From: Nocardia aurantiaca | GTDB taxonomy: Bacteria > Actinomycetota > Actinomycetes > Mycobacteriales > Mycobacteriaceae | DNA: 64,000 bases | Direction: 5' to 3' | Assembly (NCBI RefSeq): GCF_009708175.1 | Contig: NZ_WMBB01000007.1 | Coordinates: forward strand, 408,479-472,478 | Shown here: positions 15,827 to 24,699 of the stretch, piece after piece | How the letters are laid out: the number at the start of each line of letters is the position of its first letter | Position numbering within the stretch: the stretch's first letter is position 1 | Notes under the pieces: generated by a model | Databases searched by the model: none | Told to the model about the DNA's origin: nothing | The model's input: only the letters and a program-made list of their open reading frames with translations | Made by a program: the position numbers and the translations under genes

Positions 15827-16651
15827 TCATTTGAGGCCCGAGCGCACGAAGGCGTTCACGATGTGCCGCTGCAGCACCAGATACAGCAGCAGAACGGGCA
15901 GGCAGGCCAGACCCGCCACCGCCATCATGGGACCCCACTGCTCCCCCTCGGTGCCCATGAAGCTGCGCAGCCCCAGTTGCAGCACCCCGTTGGAGCGGCG
16001 CAGCACCACCGCGGGCCAGAAGTATTCGTTCCACGCGTTGATGAACAGCAGAATCCCCAACGCCGCCAGCGCCGGTCGCAGATTGGGGACCACCACCGTC
16101 CACAGGATCGACCAGCTGCCGCGCCCGTCGATGCGGGCCGCGGCCACCAATTCCTTCGGGAACGCGGCCATGTGCTGGCGCAGCAGCAGCACCGCCAGCG
16201 CGGAGCACAGGGTGGGCAGCACCACGCCGACCAGGGTGTCCAGCAGGCCCAGCCGGGTGAGCAGGATGTAATTGGGCAGCATGGTGACCTGGAACGGCAC
16301 CAGCCAGGTACCCACGAAGGCCAGGTACAGCAGCCGCTGGAAGCGGAAGGTGTACATGGCGAAGGCGTAGGCCGCCAGCAACGCGATCAACAGCTGACCC
16401 GCCGCCGACATCGCCGCCATGGCGAAGGTGTTCAGGATCAGCCCGGTGATGTCGACCTGCCGCGCCGCGTCGGTGACGTTCGACAGTGACAGCGGCCACG
16501 GCACCGGGGACAGCGAGGTGACGTCCTCGGGCCGGCGCAGCGCGGTCGCGAAGAGCCAGTAGATGGGGAACACGCAGACCAGCGACGTGCCCGCCAGCAG
16601 CGCGTGGCCGCCGGCGGACCGCAGCCGCTCGAACAGCGGTGAATCAATCAT
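15827..16651 (-). CDS. ABC importer permease, MalG/UgpE type
   Basis: A 274-residue inner-membrane protein with six hydrophobic segments. The binding-protein-dependent permease EAA loop reads ELVAAARIDGRGSWSILWTV followed by VVPNLRPAL. ATG 16651 overlaps the stop of the partner permease by 8 bp. A TTG 12 bases further upstream is possible but has no room for a ribosome site. It forms the transmembrane pore together with the next gene. It is the last gene of the importer operon and converges with tetR; 264 bp of sequence between them shows no gene. Confidence 0.9.
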   Translation of the reverse strand: MIDSPLFERLRSAGGHALLAGTSLVCVFPIYWLFATALRRPEDVTSLSPVPWPLSLSNVTDAARQVDITGLILNTFAMAAMSAAGQLLIALLAAYAFAMYTFRFQRLLYLAFVGTWLVPFQVTMLPNYILLTRLGLLDTLVGVVLPTLCSALAVLLLRQHMAAFPKELVAAARIDGRGSWSILWTVVVPNLRPALAALGILLFINAWNEYFWPAVVLRRSNGVLQLGLRSFMGTEGEQWGPMMAVAGLACLPVLLLYLVLQRHIVNAFVRSGLK

Positions 16652-17597
16652 CGTGGAAGGCAACCTTTTCCGAGATCCAGACCAGGCCCGCGGCCACCAC
16701 GCCGAATCCGACGAACATCAGCACTCCCGCGGCGGCGCTCATCCCGGCGTCGAAGCTGTGGAAGGCGTACTCGTAGAGCAGGTAGTAGATGTTCGTGGTG
16801 GCCTGCGCCGGCCCGCCCTGGGTCATGGTGTCGATGAGCGGGAAAGTCAGTGTGGGACTGAGCAATACGGTGGTCAAGATCAGGAACACCAGGGTCGGCG
16901 AGAGCAGCGGCAGGGTGATCCAGCGCCGGATCTGACCGGCGCTCGCGCCATCCACGCGCGCGGCCTCGTCGTAATCGCCGCTGATCCCGGCCAGCCCGGC
17001 CCACACCACCAGCACCGCGAAGCCGAGTAGCTGCCAGCCGGTGATGCCGATGATCACCCAGTGCGCGGTCCGCGCGTCGTAGACCCAGTTGCGCTGCGAG
17101 CCGAGCACGCTGTCGACGAAACCGGTGCGCGGGTGCAGCAGCCAGCGCCAGACCGCGGCCGCCGCCACCGGAGCGACCAGGAAGGGCGCGAAGATCAGGG
17201 CGTGGTAGATGGTGCGGGCCCGCGCGCCCACCCGGCGGCTCGCCAACGCGATGAGTACCGGCAGCCCGACGGTGAACGGCAGCAATCCCGCGATCAGCAC
17301 ACCGGTACGGCGCACCGAGGCCCAGAACGCCGGAAGCCCCACCAGCCGTTCGTAATTGGCCGATCCCACCGATCGCATGGGCGAGGTCGGCAGCAGATTC
17401 CAGGAGTAGGTCGACAATTGCAGGGCCTGCGCCAGCGGCTGGTAGGTCCACACCACCAGCAGCACCAGCGCGGGAGCGAGATACAGGTAGGGGGCCGCGA
17501 TCCGGCCCACCCGGCGCGACAGTGCGCGGCGGGGACGCGCCGCCGGTGCCGAAGCGATCACCGGCGGCGCGTCCTGTGTGTCGAGAATGACGAACAC
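16644..17597 (-). CDS. ABC importer permease, MalF/UgpA type
   Basis: A 317-residue permease starting at GTG 17597, three bases after the stop of the phosphoesterase gene. A charged N-terminus precedes TM1 (APYLYLAPALVLLVVWTYQP). The EAA loop is DYDEAARVDGASAGQIRRWI followed by TLPLLSPTLVF. GGPAQATTNIYYLLYEYAF near the C-terminus is a hallmark of CUT1 permeases such as UgpA and MalF. It pairs with the MalG/UgpE-type permease that follows. The substrate is discussed under the binding protein. Confidence 0.9.
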   Translation of the reverse strand: MFVILDTQDAPPVIASAPAARPRRALSRRVGRIAAPYLYLAPALVLLVVWTYQPLAQALQLSTYSWNLLPTSPMRSVGSANYERLVGLPAFWASVRRTGVLIAGLLPFTVGLPVLIALASRRVGARARTIYHALIFAPFLVAPVAAAAVWRWLLHPRTGFVDSVLGSQRNWVYDARTAHWVIIGITGWQLLGFAVLVVWAGLAGISGDYDEAARVDGASAGQIRRWITLPLLSPTLVFLILTTVLLSPTLTFPLIDTMTQGGPAQATTNIYYLLYEYAFHSFDAGMSAAAGVLMFVGFGVVAAGLVWISEKVAFHDD

Positions 17598-17600
17598 CGG

Positions 17601-18458
17601 CTACCCGGCCTCCGCCGCGAGAGCGGCCAGCCGTTGCTGCACCTCGGTGTCGGCCTTGTCGTAGATCCGGGTGCCCGGGGCCGCCTCCACCGCGGTCGCG
17701 ATGACCGTGGAGCCGAGCACGTCCAAGCGGGTGAAACCGGAGCCGACGAAACCCTGCTGGCGTCCGGCCGGAGCCATGGCATCGATGCGATACGCCAGCG
17801 CCGGGCCCACCCACACCGGGATTCCGGCCAGCGCCGACGCCGCGGTCATGTGGTTGTGCCCGCACAGGATCATCCGGACGTCAGTGCCCGCCACCACCTC
17901 GGCCAGCCGGTCGGCGTCTTCCAGCTTGAGGAATTCGGCGGCGGGAATCGCCGAGGGCAGCGGCGGATGGTGCAGCACCAGCACCGTGCCGCGTGCGGCG
18001 GGCCGCCGCAACTGCTCCCCCAACCAGGCCAGCTGCTCGGGTTCGAGCCTGCCATTGTGGCGGCCCGGGGTGGTGCTGTCCATGCCGATCAGGCGCAGCC
18101 CGTCCACCTCGAGCACCCGATCGTGCGGTCGCGCGCAGTCCGCCGAGCCGGGCTCGAGCCCGAGCAGTTCCACTCCGAAAGCGGTGCGCTCGTCGTGGTT
18201 TCCCATCACGTACAGCACCTGTGCGCCCAGTTCGGCGGCCGCGGGTTCGACCACGCCGCGCAGCCGCCGGTACGCCTCGGGCGCGCCGTTGTCGGCGAGG
18301 TCACCGGACAGGATGAGCGCGCCGATACGCCGCCCGCCGGTGCGCAGCCGGTCGAGGACCCCGGCCAGCGCGGTGAAGGTGTCGACGGTGTCGAGCACCG
18401 GTTCCCCGGCCGCGCGCAGATGAGTGTCGGTGAGCTGCACCAGAGTCAGATCGGTCAT
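17601..18458 (-). CDS. Metallophosphoesterase (GpdQ/CpdA-like)
   Basis: A 285-residue calcineurin-like phosphoesterase with all five metal-binding blocks in order: QLTDTHLR, LSGDLADNG, YVMGNHDE, LVLHHPP and LCGHNHM. This pattern and length match class III cyclic-nucleotide and glycerophosphodiester phosphodiesterases. No signal peptide is seen, so it acts in the cytoplasm. It sits between the binding protein gene (ATGA overlap) and the permease genes. An enzyme embedded in an importer operon is expected to act on the imported compound. This points to glycerophosphodiester uptake and cleavage, as for Ugp systems, though a role on a phosphorylated pathway intermediate is also possible. Confidence 0.9.
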   Translation of the reverse strand: MTDLTLVQLTDTHLRAAGEPVLDTVDTFTALAGVLDRLRTGGRRIGALILSGDLADNGAPEAYRRLRGVVEPAAAELGAQVLYVMGNHDERTAFGVELLGLEPGSADCARPHDRVLEVDGLRLIGMDSTTPGRHNGRLEPEQLAWLGEQLRRPAARGTVLVLHHPPLPSAIPAAEFLKLEDADRLAEVVAGTDVRMILCGHNHMTAASALAGIPVWVGPALAYRIDAMAPAGRQQGFVGSGFTRLDVLGSTVIATAVEAAPGTRIYDKADTEVQQRLAALAAEAG

Positions 18459-19825
18459 GACGCGGGCAGCAGTCTGGCGCCCTCGGTGCGGGCGGCGGTG
18501 AGCGTGGACTGCGGATCCTTGCCCTGGAACACGACCGACTCGACGGCGTCCATCATGCCGTCACGGATCTGCAGATAGTCGTTGCCCGGCATGGAAACCC
18601 ACGGCTCCATGGTGGCCAGCTGCGCGATATTCGGTGTCAGCAGCGGGTTCTGGGCGGCCCAGGCGCCGAGCACGGCCGGATCGGTGACCATTTCCGAACG
18701 CAGCGGCAGGTAGCCGATATTGCGGGAGATCTGAAGGTAGGCGTCCTCGCTGGTGAGATACTTGATCAGCTCCCAGGCGGCGCGCTGCTTGGCCGGGTCG
18801 CCGGACAGGATGTGCAGTCCCGCACCGGAATTGGTGGGCACGGCGGCCTTGTCGCCGAAGCGCGGCAGCGGAGCGGCGCGCAGGTCCCATTTGTCCTTCG
18901 CACCCGCCACGAAAGTGCCCTGGATGGCGCTGGTTTCGAGGATCATGCCGATCTCGCCTCGCGCGAACGCCTCGTAGCCCTGCTTCTGGGCCAGCTTCGG
19001 CATCGATCCGGTGGTGACCAGATCCTGCGCCATCTTGGTGACCTCGACGCTGGGCGCGTCGGCGTAGGTGAGGGTGCGGCGGTCCTCGGAGATGACGCGC
19101 CCGCCGTTGGAGCGCACCAGCGATTGGAAGCACCAGTCCTTGGCGGACTTGGTCAGACAGTCCAGATACACCCCGCCCTGTCCGGTCTTGGACGTGATCG
19201 CCTTGGCATCCTCGGCGACCTGCTGCCAGGTCGTCGGCGGCTTGGCGGGATCCAGGCCGGCCGCGGTGAACAGGCTGGCGTTGTAGTACAGCACGGGGGT
19301 GGAGAACACGAACGGCACGCCGTAGGTGTGGCCGTCCCAGTCGTCGAGGGTGCGGGCGCGCGGGTGGTAGTGGAAACGCGTGCCGTCGAAATTCTGCTGC
19401 ACGGCCTGCTTGCCGAACAGCGTGTCCAGCGGCTTCGCGCCGAGCTGGTGAATGGTGAAATCCAGGTCACTGAAGCCCAGTTGGGCCACATCGGGCGGTG
19501 TACCCGCGACGATCTGGTTCTGGATGCTCGAGATGGTGTCGGTGGCCGGGTTGGGGCTGTTGCCCTGCGGCTTCTGCGCGGTCACCTTGATGTTGGGGAA
19601 CTTCTTGGAGAAGTCGGCGATCAAGGCGTTGAAGGTGTCGGTCCACGGGCCGGCGAGGCCGTAGTTGTAGGACTCGAAGACGATCGAGACCTTCTGATCG
19701 GGGCCCAGTTCGGGGACCTGCGCGGTGGAGGTCTGATCGGTGGCGGTGGTGCCGCTCAGCCCGCAGCTGGTGAGCGCGAGGCAGGCGGCGAACACCAGGC
19801 CCAAGACGGGCACGGTGCGTTTCAC
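18455..19825 (-). CDS. Extracellular solute-binding lipoprotein of CUT1 ABC importer
   Basis: A 456-residue exported lipoprotein. The signal peptide runs VKRTVPVLGLVFAACLALTS and the lipobox L-T-S-C puts the lipidated cysteine at residue 21. Family 1 binding-protein features follow: DTFNALIADFSKKFPNIKV, PPDVAQLGFSDL, VFSTPVLYYNASLFTAAGLD and PPTTWQQVAEDAKA. GTG 19825 is preferred over ATG 19840 because AGGAG lies seven bases upstream of it, inside the longer frame. This resembles UgpB and MalE-type proteins. With the embedded phosphodiesterase, the best guess for cargo is glycerol-3-phosphate or a glycerophosphodiester rather than a plain sugar. Confidence 0.88.
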   Translation of the reverse strand: MKRTVPVLGLVFAACLALTSCGLSGTTATDQTSTAQVPELGPDQKVSIVFESYNYGLAGPWTDTFNALIADFSKKFPNIKVTAQKPQGNSPNPATDTISSIQNQIVAGTPPDVAQLGFSDLDFTIHQLGAKPLDTLFGKQAVQQNFDGTRFHYHPRARTLDDWDGHTYGVPFVFSTPVLYYNASLFTAAGLDPAKPPTTWQQVAEDAKAITSKTGQGGVYLDCLTKSAKDWCFQSLVRSNGGRVISEDRRTLTYADAPSVEVTKMAQDLVTTGSMPKLAQKQGYEAFARGEIGMILETSAIQGTFVAGAKDKWDLRAAPLPRFGDKAAVPTNSGAGLHILSGDPAKQRAAWELIKYLTSEDAYLQISRNIGYLPLRSEMVTDPAVLGAWAAQNPLLTPNIAQLATMEPWVSMPGNDYLQIRDGMMDAVESVVFQGKDPQSTLTAARTEGARLLPAS

Positions 19826-19857
19826 GGGTTTTCTCCTCATCGAGTGGTGTTCGAAGT

Positions 19858-20979
19858 TCAGGCGACGGACGCCGCCGCGACGTCCTGGACGGCCGGTTCC
19901 GGCTCCTGCCAGGTCAGCCTCAGGCCGCGGTCCGGGTCGAAGAGATGGATGTCGGTGGCATCGGCGCGCAGCCCGATGTCCTCGCCCACGGCGACTCCCG
20001 CGGGTCGGGGCGCGCGCACGCACAGGTCCGCGGCGCCCGTGGCGACGTGCACCAGCTCCTCGCTGCCGAGGTTCTCGACCATGGTCACGCGGCCGCGCAC
20101 GGTGGTCGCGGCGGGATCGATGCGCAAGCGTTCGGGCCGGATGCCCGCCAGCACCGCGGTGCCGTCGTCGGGTCCGCCGGAAAGGCCCAGGGCGGCGTCG
20201 ATGCCGTCGGCGCGCATCCGCAGGGCGCCCTCATGCGAAACCACCTCCGCCGGAAACAGATTCATCGGCGGGGAGCCGAGGAATCCGGCGACGAAGGCGG
20301 TGCGGGGACGGTCGTAGAGCTCCTCGGGAGTGCCGACCTGTTCGACCCGGCCCGCGTTGAGCAGTGCGATCCGTGTGGCCATGGTCATGGCCTCCACCTG
20401 ATCGTGGGTGACATACAGGAACGTGGCACCCAGCCGCCGGTGCAGGGCGATGAGTTCGGCGCGGGTGGCGCTGCGCAGCTTGGCGTCCAGATTCGACAGC
20501 GGCTCGTCCATGAGGAACGCGCCAGGATCGCGAACCATGGCCCGCGCCAGAGCGACTCGCTGACGCTGCCCGCCCGAGAGCGCGGCCGGCCGCCGCTCCA
20601 GCAGCGCCGACAGCTCCAGCGTGCCCGCCACTTCGCGCACCCGCTGGGCGATCTCAGCACGAGAACGTCGACGGGCGCGCAGCGGGAAGCCGATGTTCTT
20701 GGCCACCGTCAGATGCGGATACAGCGCGTAGCTCTGGAAAACCATGGCCAGATCCCGCTGCTGCGGTGCCGCGTCGGTGATGTCGGCGCCGTCCACCAGG
20801 ATCCGGCCCGTCGAGGGCTGCTCGAGGCCCGCGATCATGCGCAGCAGCGTGGATTTGCCGCAGCCGCTGGGGCCGAGCATTACCAGGAACTCACCGTCGG
20901 CGATGTCGAGGCTCACCTCGCGCACCGCGTAGTCGGTGCCGAATCGTTTCGACACCTTGTCGATTTGCAGCCGGGCCAC
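19858..20979 (-). CDS. ABC importer ATPase, UgpC/MalK type
   Basis: A 373-residue ATPase. Walker A is GPSGCGKST, the signature LSGGQRQRVALARA, Walker B FLMDEP and the switch histidine VTHDQ. The C-terminal third is the TOBE/MalK regulatory domain that CUT1 importers carry (IRPERLRIDP and MVENLGSEELVHV). Start is GTG 20979 with AAGGAGAG upstream. It energises the two permeases downstream. Promiscuous MalK-like ATPases can serve several CUT1 importers, so it may also serve others. Confidence 0.92.
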   Translation of the reverse strand: MARLQIDKVSKRFGTDYAVREVSLDIADGEFLVMLGPSGCGKSTLLRMIAGLEQPSTGRILVDGADITDAAPQQRDLAMVFQSYALYPHLTVAKNIGFPLRARRRSRAEIAQRVREVAGTLELSALLERRPAALSGGQRQRVALARAMVRDPGAFLMDEPLSNLDAKLRSATRAELIALHRRLGATFLYVTHDQVEAMTMATRIALLNAGRVEQVGTPEELYDRPRTAFVAGFLGSPPMNLFPAEVVSHEGALRMRADGIDAALGLSGGPDDGTAVLAGIRPERLRIDPAATTVRGRVTMVENLGSEELVHVATGAADLCVRAPRPAGVAVGEDIGLRADATDIHLFDPDRGLRLTWQEPEPAVQDVAAASVA

Positions 20980-20988
20980 GTCTCTCCT

Positions 20989-21882
20989 TCAGACCGGCGC
21001 GGTGCCGGTCGTGATCCAATTCGCCACGCCGGTCGCGATGGCGGGCGCGTCCTTCACCCACAGGAAGTGGTCGCGATTGCGGACGGCCGAGCTCTCGTCG
21101 ATATGCCATTGCGTCACCCGCGCCGCGGGCATGCGCGAAACCAGGAAGTCCACATTGGATTTCGGGCCGAGCACATCCTCGGACAGCGAGATGGCCAGCA
21201 CCGGCAGCGTCATGGCGGCCAGCAGCGAGTTGTAGCGGCGCTTGGTGCCGCTGGGGCGGTAGTAGCTGGTCAGAGAGTGCATCGACCAGTCGACCATCAC
21301 GCCACCGGGCATGGGCGCGGGAATCAGCACGCCGCCGGGCCAGTGCCCGCGCACCCGGGACACCAGGCCGATCCACTGGATCTGGCTCAAGGCCTCCCAC
21401 CAGCGGCGCGGGCCGAAGGCCCACCAGAACACGGTGCCGGTGCCGATGACCGTGACGCCGACGATCCGGCCGGGTTCGGCGGCCGAGAACAGCAAGGCGA
21501 GTTGACCGCCCAGGCTGTGGCCGAACAGGTGGATCGGCGCGCCCGGGAAGCGTTCCTCGACCGCGGCCACGATGGCGGGCAGATCGATCTCGATCATCTC
21601 GCGGTAGCCGAAGTCGGTGTGCTCGCCCAGGGCGGGCGTGGCCTCGCCGTGGGCGCGCAGGTCACAGGTGGCCACCGAGAGCCCTTGGGCCTGTAGGGCT
21701 TTGGCGAGCGAGAAGTAATTGCGGGCTTTCATCGCCATGGCGGGCAGGATGAGCACGACCGGCGCGTCGGGCCGCTCCGAAGGCAGGAAGCGCACGGTGA
21801 ACGACACGCCATCGGTGGTTTCCACCCGCGTGGACTCCAGAGTGCCGAATTCCGACCGGGACTCGGGGGTGGCGGTGGTCAT
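20989..21882 (-). CDS. Alpha/beta hydrolase (serine hydrolase)
   Basis: A 297-residue protein. LILPAMAMKARNYFSLAKAL and VATCDLRAHGEAT are the first strands of the fold. GHSLGGQ is the nucleophile elbow, with Ser123. HFLWVKD near the C-terminus supplies the likely catalytic histidine. The start ATG 21882 overlaps the stop of the hotdog gene by 4 bp. It resembles lysophospholipase/monoglyceride-lipase-like hydrolases (hydrolase_4). In an operon with an acyl-CoA dehydrogenase, a hotdog thioesterase-like protein and a glycerophosphodiester-type importer, lipid or acyl ester hydrolysis is the natural guess. Substrate is not determinable. Confidence 0.85.
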   Translation of the reverse strand: MTTATPESRSEFGTLESTRVETTDGVSFTVRFLPSERPDAPVVLILPAMAMKARNYFSLAKALQAQGLSVATCDLRAHGEATPALGEHTDFGYREMIEIDLPAIVAAVEERFPGAPIHLFGHSLGGQLALLFSAAEPGRIVGVTVIGTGTVFWWAFGPRRWWEALSQIQWIGLVSRVRGHWPGGVLIPAPMPGGVMVDWSMHSLTSYYRPSGTKRRYNSLLAAMTLPVLAISLSEDVLGPKSNVDFLVSRMPAARVTQWHIDESSAVRNRDHFLWVKDAPAIATGVANWITTGTAPV

Positions 21883-22403
21883 GACGCCTCGGTTCCGGCG
21901 ATGGTCACATCGCATACGTAATCGAAGGTGAACTTGGCGACCACCACCTCGTTGTCGTCGAGCAGCGACGCCTTGCCGGACAATTCGAACCGCGCCGACT
22001 CCGTCGCGGCCAGAATGACGGACAGCTCGGGCTGGTCAACGGTCGCCACGGCGCGGATACGGCCCTGCGCCGGTTTGCGATACGACGCGGTGCCACCCCG
22101 CAGGACCAGCCGCTCCACCGTGTACAGCCGCTCCGCCGCAGCGCCCACGAACGCCGCCGCACCGGCGATATCCGCGGCCGTGAACAGCGCGCCGGCATGC
22201 ACGGTGCCCATATGATTGCGCACCTGTTCCACCGCCGGGATCTCCACCACCGCCCGCTCGCGGCTGATCTCGGTGACGAGCGTGCCGACGTGGCCGCCGA
22301 ACGGCACCAGCGCCTGCGACACCGCGCGCAAGTACTCGTAATCGACGGCGTCGTAGTCCAATTCCGGATACGCGGCGGCGAATCCGGCCAGGGTTCTGGT
22401 CAT
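21879..22403 (-). CDS. Hotdog-fold protein (PaaI/DUF4442-like thioesterase)
   Basis: A 174-residue protein with a single hotdog domain: GGHVGTLVTEISRERAVVEI, then RNHMGTVHAGALFTAADIAG, where N-H-x-G-T-x-H-A-G marks the PaaI/YiiD class. TASYRKPAQGRIRAVATV follows. Family members hydrolyse acyl-CoA thioesters, though many DUF4442 proteins are uncharacterised. It lies between an acyl-CoA dehydrogenase gene (26-bp gap) and an alpha/beta hydrolase gene (4-bp overlap), consistent with acyl-thioester trimming. Confidence 0.82.
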   Translation of the reverse strand: MTRTLAGFAAAYPELDYDAVDYEYLRAVSQALVPFGGHVGTLVTEISRERAVVEIPAVEQVRNHMGTVHAGALFTAADIAGAAAFVGAAAERLYTVERLVLRGGTASYRKPAQGRIRAVATVDQPELSVILAATESARFELSGKASLLDDNEVVVAKFTFDYVCDVTIAGTEAS

Positions 22404-22429
22404 CTCTGTGTTCCCTTCTGATCGCGTTC

Positions 22430-23590
22430 TCAGCGGGGTCCGCGCAGCACGCGGCGTGCGATGGACCAGCGCAGCACTTCCGAGGGCCCCTCGTAGATGC
22501 GGAATGCCCTGGCCTCCACCAGGAATCGAGCGACCAGGTGGTCCTCGCAGACGCCGAGGCCGCCGTGCAGCTGCACGGCGCGGTCCAGCACGCGCCAGAC
22601 CGCCTCGGAGACGAAGGTTTTCGCGACCGAGGTCTCGTGGCGGGCCTGCGGGGAGGCCGGTCCGCAGACATCGACGGTCTCGGCGACGGTGCGCACCAGG
22701 CTGCGGGCGGCCGCGATATCGATCTCGTTATCGGCGACCAGGCCCTGGGCGATGCCGTGTTCGGCGATCGGAACGCCGAAAGCCGAACGGCGCGTGATGT
22801 GTTCGACGGTCAGCTGCTGCGCGCGCACGGCCAGGCCCAGCCAGTTCATGCAGAACACCAGCCGCGAGGGCGCGAGCCGGACCTGCGCCAGCTCCAGGCC
22901 GCGCCCCACCTCGCCGAGCACGGCGGCATCGGGCACCTCGCAGTCGACGAACTCGACCTCGCAGTGGCCGCCGGGAGCGCTGGTGTGATCCAGGGTCGGC
23001 ATGCGGCGACCCACCCGCAGACCGGGATTGTCCTGATCGACCAGGAACATGGTGGGCCCGTCGGTGGTCATGGCCACGCAGATGGTGAAGGCCGCGCCGT
23101 TCGCGCCGGTGGTGAAGTGCTTGGCGCCGTTGATGACCCAGCCGTCATCGGTCTCGTGGGCGACGGTGCGCAGCATGCGCGGATCCGATCCCGCCCCGGG
23201 GGCGGGCTCTGTCAGGGCAATGGCCGAACGCACCTCGCCCGAGGCCAGCGGGGCCAGGTAACGCTCCTGCTGCTCGGCATCGGCGACATGGGCCAGCAGG
23301 TGGATATTGCCGTCGTCGGGGGCCCAGGCATTGACCGCGAGCGGCCCGAGCAGGCTCGCGCCCGCGGCCTCGAGCACCTGAGCCTGGCCACGGGTGTCCA
23401 GGCCCAGGCCACCGTAGCGCGGGTCGGACAGCGGGCCGAAGACTCCGGCTTCCTTGGCCTTCTTCTGCAGATCCAGCCGCAGGGCGTCGTCGGTGACGCG
23501 GCCGCCGGCCACCACCTCGCGTTCCACCGGGTAGACGTGCTCGGTCACGAATGCTCTGGTCCGTTCGACCAGTTCCGCCACAGCGCTCAT
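22430..23590 (-). CDS. Acyl-CoA dehydrogenase
   Basis: A 386-residue flavoprotein of normal family length. ALTEPAPGAGSDPRMLRT is the FAD-binding signature. WVINGAKHFTTGANGA is the substrate/FAD loop and HGGLGVCEDHLVARFLVEA the C-terminal signature (in place of Q-x-x-G-G-x-G-Y). FEGPSEVLR-like IYEGPSEVLRWSIARR closes it, and the usual base position before it could not be assigned. It oxidises an acyl-CoA, probably branched or modified, to the enoyl form. It is the first gene of the importer/hydrolase operon and diverges from the ferredoxin-type reductase gene, with 143 bp between. A conserved 14-bp element shared with the PUFA-like operon lies 45 bp upstream. Confidence 0.92.
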   Translation of the reverse strand: MSAVAELVERTRAFVTEHVYPVEREVVAGGRVTDDALRLDLQKKAKEAGVFGPLSDPRYGGLGLDTRGQAQVLEAAGASLLGPLAVNAWAPDDGNIHLLAHVADAEQQERYLAPLASGEVRSAIALTEPAPGAGSDPRMLRTVAHETDDGWVINGAKHFTTGANGAAFTICVAMTTDGPTMFLVDQDNPGLRVGRRMPTLDHTSAPGGHCEVEFVDCEVPDAAVLGEVGRGLELAQVRLAPSRLVFCMNWLGLAVRAQQLTVEHITRRSAFGVPIAEHGIAQGLVADNEIDIAAARSLVRTVAETVDVCGPASPQARHETSVAKTFVSEAVWRVLDRAVQLHGGLGVCEDHLVARFLVEARAFRIYEGPSEVLRWSIARRVLRGPR

Positions 23591-23624
23591 AGCGCCAGTG
23601 TCGGCCCGGCACCGCGCATCCCGG

Positions 23625-23648
23625 CCGGGCGATCGTCAATGCCTATCG
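23625..23648 (-). promoter_or_regulatory. Shared upstream element, copy 1
   Basis: On the minus strand CGATAGGCATTGAC (23648-23635) followed by GATCGCCCGG matches copy 2 at 43844-43821 in 13 of 14 core bases and further on (TCGC, CGG). It sits 45 bp before the acyl-CoA dehydrogenase start. A regulator site or promoter part is inferred. Confidence 0.45.
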
Positions 23649-23733
23649 GGCGAATCGACTCCCGCTACCGACGCGCGATCGCCGCCCGGCTCGGACAGGG
23701 TTGGGCTCGACACCGACTCCACGAGGGGATGCG

Positions 23734-24660
23734 ATGAGCGAGCTGACGGTCCGGGTCACCGACCGGCGGGACGAGGCCGAGGGCGTGTTCGCCCTCGAGC
23801 TGGCCGCGGCCGGTCCGGGCGCGCTGCCGCGGTGGACCCCGGGCGCGCACATCGACGTGCACGCGGAAAGCGTTGGACAGCGACAGTACTCGCTGTGCGG
23901 CGATCCCGTCGACGAGCGGCGCTGGCGCATCGCCATCCTGCGCGAACCGGCCGGCCGCGGCGGCTCCGAGCATCTGTACCGCACCGCGCACCCCGGGACC
24001 GAGCTTCGGGTGTCACTGCCGCGCAACAACTTCGCACTGGTGCCCAGTGCCGAGTACCTGTTCGTGGCGGGCGGGATCGGCATCACGCCGATCCTGCCCA
24101 TGCTGGCCGCCGCCGAGCGGGCCGGGGCGCGCTTCAGCCTGTACTACGGTGCGCGCACCCGAGCGCACCTGGCCTTCACCGGCGAGCTCGCCCGATACGA
24201 GCGGGTGACTCTGGTGCCGCAGGACGAAGCCGGGCTGCTGCCGATCGCGGCGCTGCTGGCCGAGACCACCGCGACCGTGTACTGCTGCGGTCCCGCGCCG
24301 CTGCTCGACGCCGTCGAGAGCGAAGGCGCGCGCCGCGGGCTTTCGGTGCACACGGAGCGGTTCACGCCGCGGCGCGTCGACAACGGGGTCGATCGCGCCT
24401 TCCAGGTCCGGCTCGCGCGCAGTGGTCAGGTGCTGTCGGTCGCGGCGGACCGGTCGATCGTCGACGTCCTCGAAGGCGCGGGCGTCGCGATCGTCACCTC
24501 CTGCCGGGAGGGCACCTGCGGCAGCTGTGAGACGACTTTCCTCGAAGGCGAAGTGCAGCACCGTGATTCGGTGCTGTCCGCCGAAGAACGCGCCCGCGGC
24601 AGGACCTTGATGCCCTGCGTCTCGCGGGCGCTCTCCGACGTTCTCGTGCTCGAGCTCTGA
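23734..24660 (+). CDS. PDR-type FAD/FMN reductase with C-terminal [2Fe-2S] ferredoxin
   Basis: A 308-residue protein like phthalate dioxygenase reductase and vanillate demethylase VanB. The flavin domain shows RQYSLCGDP, the NAD domain FVAGGIGITPILPMLAAAE and YCCGPAPLLDAVE. The plant-type ferredoxin at the C-terminus has cysteines 257, 262, 265 and 295. It passes electrons from NAD(P)H to a Rieske oxygenase or P450, neither of which is in the window. ATG 23734 has GAGGGG upstream, whereas the frame's earlier TTG lacks one. It diverges from the acyl-CoA dehydrogenase gene. Confidence 0.92.
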   Translation: MSELTVRVTDRRDEAEGVFALELAAAGPGALPRWTPGAHIDVHAESVGQRQYSLCGDPVDERRWRIAILREPAGRGGSEHLYRTAHPGTELRVSLPRNNFALVPSAEYLFVAGGIGITPILPMLAAAERAGARFSLYYGARTRAHLAFTGELARYERVTLVPQDEAGLLPIAALLAETTATVYCCGPAPLLDAVESEGARRGLSVHTERFTPRRVDNGVDRAFQVRLARSGQVLSVAADRSIVDVLEGAGVAIVTSCREGTCGSCETTFLEGEVQHRDSVLSAEERARGRTLMPCVSRALSDVLVLEL

Positions 24661-24699
24661 CACGGGAAACACCAAGAAAACACACGCAGAGAGAAACAG

